Below, one piece after another: positions 1-7,799 of a DNA stretch of 64,000 nucleotides. Below the pieces are notes generated by a model. It was not told the DNA's origin. It searched no databases and worked only from the letters and a program-made list of their open reading frames with translations. This stretch comes from an uncultured Prevotellaceae bacterium (GTDB taxonomy: Bacteria; Bacteroidota; Bacteroidia; Bacteroidales; Muribaculaceae), in assembly GCA_905207705.1 (NCBI GenBank), contig CAJLMA010000001.1:62001-126000 (forward strand), written 5' to 3'. Position 1 is the stretch's first letter; every line of letters begins with the position of its first letter. Position numbers and translations under genes: made by a program.

Positions 1-221
1 AACAATGGACAATCCTTGACATCCTCATTAGTTATGTGGTGTATTGCCGTTGATTCTGGCGGTATCGGAAATCCTGGATTTATCCTATAAGTTTTTTCTT
101 CTTCCTTACCGTTAGGATAAACCTTTATATATGATAGTTCTATTATTTTATCCTTGGATATGTTCAATCCCGTCGTTTCGACATCGAAGAACACCAATGG
201 ATTCTTTAAATTAAGTTCCAT
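1..221 (-). CDS. 3'-5' exonuclease, DnaQ/DEDD family (3' end cut off by window)
   Basis: Only the first 73 codons lie in the window; the gene runs off the left edge. The reading frame begins MELNLKNPLVFFDVETTGLN, and FDVETTGL is the ExoI motif (D-x-E) of DnaQ-like proofreading and repair exonucleases. It is followed by an IIELSYIKV strand and HHIT, as in that family. The enzyme would remove nucleotides from DNA 3' ends using two metal ions. It lies 24 bases downstream of dnaN on the same strand, so the two are probably co-transcribed. Whether it is the replicative epsilon subunit or a stand-alone exonuclease cannot be told from this part. Confidence 0.85.
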   Translation of the reverse strand, partial: MELNLKNPLVFFDVETTGLNISKDKIIELSYIKVYPNGKEEEKTYRINPGFPIPPESTAIHHITNEDVKDCPL

Positions 222-245
222 ATAATATCTCAGTATCAAAGTGCA

Positions 246-1358
246 TTAAAGCATCATTGGCATCAGTAACATTAACAAATCTTCTCCTTCGGGTTGAGAA
301 TCAGGTATAAATATTCCGGCACGCGTCGGATCCAACAACTTGAGGACAACAATATCTGAAGTTATGTTGGACAATATTTCAATCAACTTGTCATCATTGA
401 ATCCAATCGACATGTCTTCACCTTGATAATCACATAAGACCTTTTCTTCGGCCGATTTCATGAAATCAACATTCTCCGTAGTCAGATTGATTACATTGTC
501 GGTTAATGTGAACTTTACCATTCCTCCTGCACTTGCAAAAACCGAGACACGTTTTATTGCATTTAAGAGCGATATCCTGTCTACAGATAATATAAACGGG
601 TTGTTATGAGGAATTACTGAATTATAATTTGGATACTTCCCATTTATAAATCTGCAAGTCAATGTATAATTCTCCACAACAAAAGTTGCACTCTTGTTGT
701 CGAATGTTATTTTTACATCTTCTTCACATTTTGCTATTATGCTATTAAGAATGGAGGCCGGCTTGACAGGCAATACAAACGATGCTTCTATACCGGTCAC
801 AATACGCTTGTTCTCAAATTTAACCAATTTGTGCGTATCGGATGCCACAAATGTTATATTATCGGGCTTAATATCCCAAAAGATGCCCATCATAATACGA
901 CGAATCTCTTCATTACCGGCAGCGAATAGAGTGTAATTGATTCCTTCGCTCAACTCCTTTACCGGAATCGTTATCGTATGAGTTCCTTCACTCGATTCTT
1001 CTTTCTGAGGAAACTCCTCTCCATTGACACCGGGGAAATTGAAATGTCCATTTTGATAAGTTATCAGTATCGTAAAGTTATCGTCTATGTCAAATTGCAG
1101 AGGCTGTTCCGGAATCTCTTTTAAAAGGTCGAGCAAGCTCTTAACGTTAACAGCAAACTTTCCTTCACCCTCGGCATCGTTGACCTCAACCGACGTTGTC
1201 AATGTAGTTTCCTGATCGCTTCCAGTTATTACAAGCCTGTCCTCTTCAAGGCTGAATAAGAAATTATCGAGTATGGAGATCGTATTTTTCGTATTAACCA
1301 CCCTGCTTACGGTCGACAAATGCGACAACAGCAACTTGCTTGAAATATTAAACTTCAT
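246..1358 (-). CDS. dnaN: DNA polymerase III beta subunit (sliding clamp)
   Basis: This 370-residue protein has the usual length and three-fold clamp-domain build (about residues 1-120, 125-250 and 250-370). It begins MKFNISSKLLLSHLSTVSRV and ends in LLMLLMPMML, the conserved C-terminal strand of beta clamps, here with Met where many bacteria have Arg. The dimeric ring encircles DNA and tethers the replicative polymerase and repair factors. The start is chosen because a Bacteroidota -7 box (TATATTTG on the minus strand) lies about 65 bases upstream. The exonuclease gene follows 24 bases downstream. Confidence 0.97.
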   Translation of the reverse strand: MKFNISSKLLLSHLSTVSRVVNTKNTISILDNFLFSLEEDRLVITGSDQETTLTTSVEVNDAEGEGKFAVNVKSLLDLLKEIPEQPLQFDIDDNFTILITYQNGHFNFPGVNGEEFPQKEESSEGTHTITIPVKELSEGINYTLFAAGNEEIRRIMMGIFWDIKPDNITFVASDTHKLVKFENKRIVTGIEASFVLPVKPASILNSIIAKCEEDVKITFDNKSATFVVENYTLTCRFINGKYPNYNSVIPHNNPFILSVDRISLLNAIKRVSVFASAGGMVKFTLTDNVINLTTENVDFMKSAEEKVLCDYQGEDMSIGFNDDKLIEILSNITSDIVVLKLLDPTRAGIFIPDSQPEGEDLLMLLMPMML

Positions 1359-1420
1359 ATCTTTACTTTTTATTCATTTATCATGCCCATGCGCTCGCTT
1401 CACCGCATGTTTACAGTTTA

Positions 1421-1428
1421 CAAATATA
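1421..1428 (-). promoter_or_regulatory. Probable -7 box of dnaN promoter
   Basis: Read on the minus strand the site is TATATTTG, a full match to TAnnTTTG, giving a leader of about 55 bases before dnaN. No good TTTG box is seen at the expected 19-20 base spacing, so only the -7 part is supported. Confidence 0.45.
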
Positions 1429-1593
1429 GTGAAAGTTGGGAGCAATGTAAAGAAATGGGCTTGCTTATTTTTTAGTTTATTTTTCACATACACTTATACC
1501 CGACAGTTTCTACAGGATTTATCAATGGTACCTTTTATTTTTCAAGCATAAATTCATTTTAAACATCTAACATTCGCGTTTCAAAATAAACAA

Positions 1594-1630
1594 TAAAAAA
1601 AGTGGAAAAGACATGTTATCCTTTCCACTT
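1594..1630 (-). terminator. Rho-independent terminator after the M13 peptidase gene
   Basis: The stem AAGTGGAAA / TTTCCACTT encloses a loop of about 11 bases and is followed on the minus strand by a run of seven T. It starts 24 bases past the peptidase stop codon. Confidence 0.8.
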
Positions 1631-1653
1631 CATATTTTTAAATGTGGGTATCC

Positions 1654-3678
1654 TTACCAAATAACAACTCTTTCAGCAGCCGGACGGAACATCGCATCAC
1701 CTTCTTTTATGCCAAAAGCATTGAAGAATGTATCGATATTCTTTAAAGTTGCATTTACACGCAACTTGCCGATAGAGTGAGGATCGGTCTTGGTGCGCAA
1801 CAATATGTCTTCTTTAGTCATATTTGCAGCCCAAACATTGGCATATGCAAGATAAAATCTTTGTTCGGGAGTGAATCCGTCAATCTTTTCGTTTCCTTTC
1901 CCTTGTGAAGTTTTCTTAAATGCCGTGTAAGCGACTCTCAAACCTCCTTGGTCGGCAATATTTTCACCAAGTGTAAACTGACCATTCGCATGGACATCAT
2001 CAGTCACTATAATTGCATCAAATTGAGCAGCGAGGCTATCAGCCAGTTCTTTAAAGTTAGCAGCATCTTCAGGTTGCCACCAGTCGGTCATATTGCCATT
2101 TTGGTCAAAGTTACGGCCTTGGTCGTCAAATCCATGAGTCATTTCATGACCAATAACTACACCAATGGCACCATAATTAGAAGCATCGTCGTTTGTAATG
2201 TCAAAGTACGGAGCTTGCAGAATTGCAGCCGGGAAACATATTTCATTCGTAGTAGGATTGTAATACGCATTAACAGTCTGAGGAGTCATGCCCCATTCAG
2301 AACGGTCTACCGGTTTATTCCATTTTGAATAATTGTCACGAGCCAAGAAATTACTCAAATTTTTCACATTTTCCCAGTAAGACAAAGTCGTGTCTACCGT
2401 AACTGAGCTATAATCTTTCCATTTGTCAGGATATCCTATTTTAACAGTAAAGCTATTAAGTTTTACCAATGCGTTCACCTTTGTGCGATCGCTCATCCAT
2501 GTGAGTTGAGAAATATGCTCGGCAAGAGCCTTTTTCAAGTTGCCTACAAGTTCAAGCATACGCTCTTTCGACTCCGCAGGGAAATACTTCTCTACATACA
2601 ATTGCCCAACAGCCTCTCCAAGCATTCCATTTGGTACGGCAAGTGCACGTTTCCAACGAGGTTGCATCTCTTTCTTTCCAGCCATTGTTTTAGAGAACAT
2701 TTCAAAATTAGCTTCTACGAAGTCGTCACTCAAAGAACCCGAAGCTGATGAAATATATTCATACAACAAATAATCTTTTATTTCCTTGTCCGACAAAGAC
2801 TTAAACATGTTATTTACTTCAGAAAGGAAATTTGGTTGCATGAGGCACACTTGATCTATATTTGGCAATCCAAAAGCCGTAAAATAAGAATCCCATTTTA
2901 TATTAGGATAATCAGATTTCAATTGTTCGAGTGTGCGAATATTATATTGAATTGCATAATTACGAGATTCTTCGCGAGTCATGGAAACTTTGGCGAGAGC
3001 CGTCTCAATTTTCAATACATTCTTTGCAGCCTTCTTTGCTTGAGATTTTTTATACCCCGACAACGTGAAAATTGTTTCTATATATTTAACATAAGCCTCT
3101 CTGATAGTCTTTGTATGTTCATCTTCTTCAAGATAATAATCACGGTCGCCAAGTCCGCCCGAAATCTGAGAAACATACATGATATTTAAGTCGGCATTCT
3201 TCAAGTCGGCCATGACACCTGTCCCGAAAAATGGAGAAGCGATTCCATTGTGCATCCAAGCCACAAAGTCTGTCAACTCTTCTCGTTTCATGTTTTCTAT
3301 CTTTTCGAGATCGGCTTTGATAGGAGCAGCGCCTTCATTATTCAATCTAACGCTATCCATGCCCATTTCATAAAGGTCGTTCACCTTCTGTGCTATTGAA
3401 CCTTGAACCGGATTGGTTTCACCCAAATGCTGTACAAGACTTTTAACCTGTTCTCTGCTGTTTTCAGCCAGTTGGTCAAAAGTTCCGAAACGAGAATATT
3501 GAGGTGGAAGCGGATTGTTCTTCATCCAACCGCCACAAGCATACTGATAAAAATCCTGTCCCGGAGCGACCGATTCATCAAGGTTGGCACGATCTACTCC
3601 CTTCCCTTCTGCATTGATACTGTTTGTAGTCATAGCCAATGCCAAAATTGGAATTAAATACTTTAACGTCTTTTTCAT
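1654..3678 (-). CDS. M13 family zinc metallopeptidase (PepO/neprilysin type), secreted
   Basis: The 674-residue length is normal for the M13 (neprilysin/ECE/PepO) family. An N-terminal signal peptide (MKKTLKYLIPILALAMTTNS) ends near residue 23, so it is exported, probably to the periplasm. The zinc site HEMTH lies near residue 511, followed by GFDDQGRNFD; GENIAD supplies the third ligand about 60 residues later; the C-terminus MFRPAAERVVIW is typical of M13 enzymes. These enzymes cut short peptides. The ABC-F gene ends 36 bases upstream on the same strand, so the two may be co-transcribed, though their functions do not seem linked. Confidence 0.95.
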   Translation of the reverse strand: MKKTLKYLIPILALAMTTNSINAEGKGVDRANLDESVAPGQDFYQYACGGWMKNNPLPPQYSRFGTFDQLAENSREQVKSLVQHLGETNPVQGSIAQKVNDLYEMGMDSVRLNNEGAAPIKADLEKIENMKREELTDFVAWMHNGIASPFFGTGVMADLKNADLNIMYVSQISGGLGDRDYYLEEDEHTKTIREAYVKYIETIFTLSGYKKSQAKKAAKNVLKIETALAKVSMTREESRNYAIQYNIRTLEQLKSDYPNIKWDSYFTAFGLPNIDQVCLMQPNFLSEVNNMFKSLSDKEIKDYLLYEYISSASGSLSDDFVEANFEMFSKTMAGKKEMQPRWKRALAVPNGMLGEAVGQLYVEKYFPAESKERMLELVGNLKKALAEHISQLTWMSDRTKVNALVKLNSFTVKIGYPDKWKDYSSVTVDTTLSYWENVKNLSNFLARDNYSKWNKPVDRSEWGMTPQTVNAYYNPTTNEICFPAAILQAPYFDITNDDASNYGAIGVVIGHEMTHGFDDQGRNFDQNGNMTDWWQPEDAANFKELADSLAAQFDAIIVTDDVHANGQFTLGENIADQGGLRVAYTAFKKTSQGKGNEKIDGFTPEQRFYLAYANVWAANMTKEDILLRTKTDPHSIGKLRVNATLKNIDTFFNAFGIKEGDAMFRPAAERVVIW

Positions 3679-3714
3679 TTGTAATAAATATATAAATAAT
3701 TAAATATCACCATA

Positions 3715-5697
3715 TTATTTTGCCAGTTCTTCAAGTTCGTTGTAAGCAATTTCCCACATGCTCATAACATTTTCCATTTTTTTATTCAGTGAGGAATGCT
3801 GCTCATATATATTAGCAGGAAGATTTTCGCCCGAAGCCAAAGAAGATTCAATTTCTTTTATTTGCTTACCTATGGCATCTATTTCTTCTTCATACGATGC
3901 AACTTTTTTCTGCAAACGTTTAATCTCCTTGGATTTTTCTTTTTGTTCAAAATATGACATTTTTGAAGACTTAGCTTGAGAATCCGCCGAGGACATCGCT
4001 GCATCATCATTACCTTTCAAAGAGACATTTCCTTGCACCCTTGCATTGACATTATCTTTAGATTGCGATACTTCCAACTGTCTCAATGACTCAATCTTTT
4101 TATATTCAAGAAAGTCATATATACCGCCTAAGTGCTCCCTTACCTCGCCTCCGCCAAACTCATACACCTTCTCGACAAGGCCATCAAGGAATTCGCGGTC
4201 ATGCGACACGACAATGACCGTTCCATTGAAGTCTTTTATTGCTAACTTCAAAACATCTTTGGTACGCATGTCCAAATGGTTGGTAGGCTCGTCAAGAATC
4301 AATAGATTAACAGGTTCGAGTAACATTTTTATCATTGCAAGTCGTGTTTTCTCTCCTCCCGACAAGACCTTCACTTTCTTATCGGATGCCTCTCCTCCAA
4401 ACATGAATGCTCCGAGAATATCTCGTATTTTTGTTCGAATATCACCAACGGCCACTCTATCTATCGTATCAAAAACGGTGAGCTCACCATCAAGCAATTG
4501 AGCTTGATTTTGAGCAAAATATCCTATCTTTACGTTATGACCTATTTTTAAAGACCCCTCAAATGGAATTTCTCCCATTATACATTTGACGAGAGTGGAT
4601 TTTCCTTCTCCATTCTTACCAACAAAAGCGACCTTCTCTCCTCTCCTTATTGTAAATGTTACATCTTTAAAAACCAAATGATCTCCATAACTTTTACTTA
4701 CGCCTTCTATTATTAAAGGGAAATCACCTGAACGAGGAGCCGGAGGAAACTTTAAGTTTATATGTGAATTATCGACTTCATCTATCTCGATACGTTCTAT
4801 TTTTGCAAGTTGTTTTATCCTGCTTTGCACCTGTACCGACTTTGTCGCCTTGTATCTAAACCTTTCTATGAAATCCTCAGTATCTTGAATCTGTTTTTGT
4901 TGATTTATGTATGCCCTTGTTTGTTGTTCAATACGTTCTTTTCTCAGTTCAACAAACTTTGAATAGTTGACATTATAATCATAAATCTTACCACAAGATA
5001 TCTCAATCGTACGATTGGTTACGTTATCGATAAATGCTCTGTCATGTGAGACCACCATGACAGCATTGGCTTTATTTTTCAAAAACGCTTCAAGCCATTG
5101 TATTGATTCTATGTCAAGATGATTTGTTGGCTCATCAAGCAGAAGCACGTCGGGATGCCTTAACAATAATTTTGCAAGTTCTATACGCATACGCCATCCC
5201 CCGCTGAATTCCGATGTCATACGGTCAAAATCACTTCTTTCAAACCCAAGCCCCATTAATGTTTTTTCCATCTCGGCATCGCAATTTTCCGAACCCGACA
5301 TGGAGAGCAACTCATTAAGGTGCGTTATCCGTTCTATCAATTTGCCATAGTCTCTACTCTCGTAATCTGTTCTAGATGCAAGTTCCTCATTGGCAGCATT
5401 TATATCATGCTGCAATTTTGAAATATGCGCAAAAGCTTCCTTGACATCTTCTCTAACTGTCTTATTATCGGTTAATACCATTTGTTGTGGCAAATATCCT
5501 ATTGTCACACCGGTCTGAACAGCTACCGTACCATTCGTTGGAGACTGCAGACCCGCGATTATTTTCAGCATCGTTGACTTTCCGGCACCATTCTTTCCGA
5601 CCAAAGCAATTTTATCTTTCTTGTTTATAACATAATTCACATTATCAAACAATGAATGGCAATTAAATTCTACGGATAAATTCTGAACTGAAATCAT
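3715..5697 (-). CDS. ABC-F family ATPase (ribosome-associated, YheS/EttA-like)
   Basis: The 660-residue protein carries two ATPase domains in one chain and no membrane segments. Walker A motifs are GKNGAGKST (about residue 37) and GKNGEGKST (about 357). The signature motifs are SGGWRMRIELAKLLL and SGGEKTRLAMIKMLL, each followed by LLLDEPTNHLD or LILDEPTNHLD. A charged linker (about residues 245-320) and a C-terminal coiled coil (about 575-660) complete the ABC-F layout. ABC-F proteins bind the ribosomal E site and resolve stalled or drug-bound ribosomes; a resistance role is possible but not shown. It differs from the Uup-like ABC-F at 47.2 kb in its C-terminal region. Confidence 0.93.
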   Translation of the reverse strand: MISVQNLSVEFNCHSLFDNVNYVINKKDKIALVGKNGAGKSTMLKIIAGLQSPTNGTVAVQTGVTIGYLPQQMVLTDNKTVREDVKEAFAHISKLQHDINAANEELASRTDYESRDYGKLIERITHLNELLSMSGSENCDAEMEKTLMGLGFERSDFDRMTSEFSGGWRMRIELAKLLLRHPDVLLLDEPTNHLDIESIQWLEAFLKNKANAVMVVSHDRAFIDNVTNRTIEISCGKIYDYNVNYSKFVELRKERIEQQTRAYINQQKQIQDTEDFIERFRYKATKSVQVQSRIKQLAKIERIEIDEVDNSHINLKFPPAPRSGDFPLIIEGVSKSYGDHLVFKDVTFTIRRGEKVAFVGKNGEGKSTLVKCIMGEIPFEGSLKIGHNVKIGYFAQNQAQLLDGELTVFDTIDRVAVGDIRTKIRDILGAFMFGGEASDKKVKVLSGGEKTRLAMIKMLLEPVNLLILDEPTNHLDMRTKDVLKLAIKDFNGTVIVVSHDREFLDGLVEKVYEFGGGEVREHLGGIYDFLEYKKIESLRQLEVSQSKDNVNARVQGNVSLKGNDDAAMSSADSQAKSSKMSYFEQKEKSKEIKRLQKKVASYEEEIDAIGKQIKEIESSLASGENLPANIYEQHSSLNKKMENVMSMWEIAYNELEELAK

Positions 5698-5792
5698 CGA
5701 AATAAGACCTTACTGCTAAAAAATTATTGTTTTCGCAGAAACCCGACGAAGCATCGGACACCGCATATTCACTTTTTCATTAAAATCGGATG

Positions 5793-5822
5793 CAAAGTTA
5801 TCTATTTTAATCGATATACAAA
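5793..5822 (-). promoter_or_regulatory. Promoter of the ABC-F gene
   Basis: On the minus strand TTTG (5819-5822), 18 bases, then TAACTTTG (5793-5800) fit the Bacteroidota sigma-70 consensus with a spacer one base short. The start codon is about 95 bases further on. Confidence 0.55.
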
Positions 5823-5921
5823 GTTTTTTCTATAAATAAAACCTAATTGCAGTGTTATGTAAGCATCTATTTATTATTAACGACAAAATGATTTTTATCA
5901 ACTACACGATGACACACATGT

Positions 5922-6293
5922 TTACCTATAAGTTTTTAATGGTGGCATAAACGCATCTGCAATATGTTCAATTGTAAAATCATCAGGTTTTCCAATCAAA
6001 GTTATTATATCAAACTGCACTTCATGCGGTAAATCATAATGCTTTATATAAGCATTGGCGGCCTTTACGAGGTGAGAAATCTTTCTCTTGTCAATAGCAT
6101 CGACAGGAGCTACATAGTCGCTTGACCGTGTCTTTACCTCCACTATTATTATACGACCACCCTTCTCTGCCACTATGTCAATTTCCAATTTCCCACACTT
6201 CCAATTCGTTTCTCTTATTGTATATCCCTCTTTTATAAGAGTTTCCTTAGCCGCATTCTCCCCGGCATTTCCAAATTCATTATGCAAAGCCAT
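5922..6293 (-). CDS. yraN: YraN family (UPF0102) endonuclease-like protein
   Basis: The 123-residue protein matches the compact YraN/UPF0102 family. It has an N-terminal helix (GNAGENAAKETLIKEGYTI), then the PD-(D/E)xK-type core: EIDIVAEKGGRIIIVEVKTR supplies the acidic residues and the E-x-K, and R..Y then H.V..A..Y.. follow as usual. The fold is that of Holliday-junction-resolvase-like nucleases, but the cellular role is not settled. Its start codon is only 28 bases from the -33 box of the divergent tRNA-Glu promoter, so its own promoter must overlap that region. Confidence 0.92.
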   Translation of the reverse strand: MALHNEFGNAGENAAKETLIKEGYTIRETNWKCGKLEIDIVAEKGGRIIIVEVKTRSSDYVAPVDAIDKRKISHLVKAANAYIKHYDLPHEVQFDIITLIGKPDDFTIEHIADAFMPPLKTYR

Positions 6294-6321
6294 TACTACA
6301 AAAACAATTTTATAAAATTCT

Positions 6322-6352
6322 TTTGCAATTTAAAAATTAAACGTTAACTTTG
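6322..6352 (+). promoter_or_regulatory. Promoter of tRNA-Glu
   Basis: TTTG (6322-6325), 19 bases, then TAACTTTG (6345-6352) form a perfect Bacteroidota promoter. Transcription would start near 6359, about 12 bases before the mature tRNA. Confidence 0.75.
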
Positions 6353-6370
6353 CAACGCAATTCAGAAAAA

Positions 6371-6443
6371 GGTGATTTAGTGTAGTGGCCTAGCACGCCA
6401 CCCTCTCACGGTGGAGACCCGGGTTCGATTCCCGGATTCACTA
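6371..6443 (+). tRNA. tRNA-Glu, anticodon CTC
   Basis: The 73 bases fold as a cloverleaf. The D stem is GTGT/GCAC, the anticodon stem CCACC/GGTGG encloses CTCTCAC (anticodon CTC, reads GAG), and the T arm is CCGGG-TTCGATT-CCCGG. The acceptor stem GGTGATT/ATTCACT ends with a G:U pair and discriminator A, and carries a U:U mismatch at position 6:67. The 3' CCA is not fully encoded (the next bases are CAAAA). It stands alone, with its own promoter and terminator. Confidence 0.95.
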
Positions 6444-6470
6444 CAAAATCCAAAGTGATTGCAAAAATTA

Positions 6471-6512
6471 AAAAACGTTGGGAATCAAATTATTGAGTCT
6501 CAACGTTTTTTT
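6471..6512 (+). terminator. Terminator after tRNA-Glu
   Basis: The inverted repeat AAAAACGTTG / CAACGTTTTT is separated by 20 bases and continues into a T run, 28 bases after the tRNA end. Confidence 0.75.
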
Positions 6513-6549
6513 GTATTGGTACAAACCTCAATCCACCGCAGCCACCAAA

Positions 6550-7005
6550 TCAAGTACAATCTTTAAGAAATCTATATGCCTTTATATACCTGTTTAATCT
6601 CTCCATGTCATTTACAGAAACTTTTGGCAAACGAGTCATGTCCATATTATCTTCCAGATCTCGCAATTTGACTTCCTTCCCTATCGGATTTAATACACAA
6701 CGTTTAATAAAGTCCTCATAACTCTCCCCTTCATTTCGCGTAACCGAAATGATAGCATCTATTATGTTACGAGGGAAACCTTCTGACAATAAATAGCTGA
6801 CTGTTACATCCGTATCCTCAAGTGTGTCATGAAGTAAAGCTACTATTCTTTCTTCAATAGAACAGCATTTTAAAGATACACGAATAGGATGAAAAACATA
6901 AGCCGCTCCAGCTTTGTCCAATTGCCCGGCATGAGCTTTTGTCGCTATCATCAATGCTTTTTCAAGCAATCTGTTATCAACCATTACTAAATTATTTTCA
7001 ATCAA
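6550..7005 (-). CDS. HD-domain phosphohydrolase (SpoT/MESH1-like)
   Basis: The 151-residue protein is close to a single HD hydrolase domain of the RelA/SpoT N-terminal or MESH1 type. Visible metal and substrate motifs are ATKAHAGQLDKAGAAY with FHPIRV, the HD pair in ALLHDTLEDT (about residue 59), and VKLRDLEDNMD. Stand-alone members hydrolyse (p)ppGpp or related nucleotides in the cytoplasm, but the substrate is not certain here. Met8 is an alternative start. It begins 34 bases after crcB and is probably co-transcribed with it. Confidence 0.85.
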   Translation of the reverse strand: MIENNLVMVDNRLLEKALMIATKAHAGQLDKAGAAYVFHPIRVSLKCCSIEERIVALLHDTLEDTDVTVSYLLSEGFPRNIIDAIISVTRNEGESYEDFIKRCVLNPIGKEVKLRDLEDNMDMTRLPKVSVNDMERLNRYIKAYRFLKDCT

Positions 7006-7039
7006 ATTTACTTAGAAATTTCAAAAATCATTCAATTTA

Positions 7040-7417
7040 TCACAATAAGGCAATAATCTTATAGCCAACAAAAACTGAAAGAATTCCAAAAACGAGACTG
7101 CCTAATGCATATATAACAAAATACAAAAAATTACCATTCTGGATCAACGCAAGAGCTTCATTGGAAAAAGTGGAAAATGTAGTGAACCCTCCACAAAAAC
7201 CCGTAACCATAAACAAATAAAGGCTCAAATGATTTGGAGCAAATCTTAAAAAAATTCCAATAAGCGCTCCTATTAAAAAAGAACCCAGCACATTAGTGAC
7301 AAATGTTGCAAGAGGGAAAGTATATTGTCCCGAATGAATAATCTGCGAAAGAAGATACCTTAATATGCCCCCTATGCAACTCCCGGCTCCGACCCATAAT
7401 AAAGACTTCAGCATCAT
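7040..7417 (-). CDS. crcB: Fluoride channel CrcB/Fluc
   Basis: The 125-residue protein has four predicted membrane segments, as in Fluc channels, which lower cytoplasmic fluoride as dual-topology dimers. Diagnostic motifs are GAGSCIGGILRYLLS near the N-terminus, PLATFVTNVLGSFLIG (about residues 35-50) and GFCGGFTTFSTFSNEA (about 73-88), which carries the conserved pore Phe and Thr residues. Two Met codons in a row open the frame. A clear promoter lies about 170 bases upstream and leaves a long leader (see 7498-7614). The HD hydrolase follows 34 bases downstream. Confidence 0.95.
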   Translation of the reverse strand: MMLKSLLWVGAGSCIGGILRYLLSQIIHSGQYTFPLATFVTNVLGSFLIGALIGIFLRFAPNHLSLYLFMVTGFCGGFTTFSTFSNEALALIQNGNFLYFVIYALGSLVFGILSVFVGYKIIALL

Positions 7418-7497
7418 ATTTATTTTTACAAGAATATTTCATATAGGTATATAAAAAACAACTCTGGTATCACTACCTGAGATGCTTAATAAACTTT

Positions 7498-7572
7498 CTA
7501 ATACATTAACATAAACCTAAAAACAATTGCCTTCACGGCACCTGTTTTCACAACCTTAAAATCTTTTACCAT
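7498..7572 (-). CDS. Possible 24-residue leader peptide upstream of crcB
   Basis: An ATG lies about five bases after the predicted transcription start. It opens a 24-codon frame beginning MVKDFKVVKTGAVKAI and ending in a hydrophobic, Met-rich stretch before TAG. The same DNA contains a hairpin (AAAACA/TGTTTT outside TGCC/GGCA, 7520-7548). It could be a translated leader peptide, a small basic protein or a chance frame inside a structured leader. I do not recognise it. Confidence 0.3.
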   Translation of the reverse strand: MVKDFKVVKTGAVKAIVFRFMLMY

Positions 7573-7583
7573 GAAAACTGATG

Positions 7584-7614
7584 CAAAGATACAGACATAT
7601 TTTTATTTTGCAAA
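7584..7614 (-). promoter_or_regulatory. Promoter of the crcB-HD hydrolase unit
   Basis: On the minus strand TTTG (7611-7614), 19 bases, TATCTTTG (7584-7591) match the Bacteroidota consensus perfectly. The leader to crcB is about 160 bases and contains a small hairpin GGTA-GTGA-TACC (7466-7477) as well as the one at 7520-7548. It does not match the fluoride riboswitch consensus as far as I can judge. Confidence 0.7.
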
Positions 7615-7766
7615 TAAAATATGCCAAAAAAATATGTTATTTAACATGTTTCAATGTAATACACAATTCTAAGGACTGTCTCAAACGCTTCTTAACATAA
7701 TTATCCAATAAAATATCAGACAACAAAAATAAAATATTGTTTTATGACATGTAGAAAGATAATTAC

Positions 7767-7774
7767 TACTTTTG
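7767..7774 (+). promoter_or_regulatory. -7 box of the tricorn protease promoter
   Basis: TACTTTTG is a full TAnnTTTG match, 25 bases before the start codon. No convincing -33 box is seen at the usual distance. Confidence 0.5.
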
Positions 7775-7799
7775 TATAGCAATAGACAAAATTTTCCAT

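Noticed and set aside
7418..7577. Fluoride riboswitch before crcB
   Set aside because: The expected GGNGATGG...CTGATG-type core is not seen in the leader, although hairpins exist.
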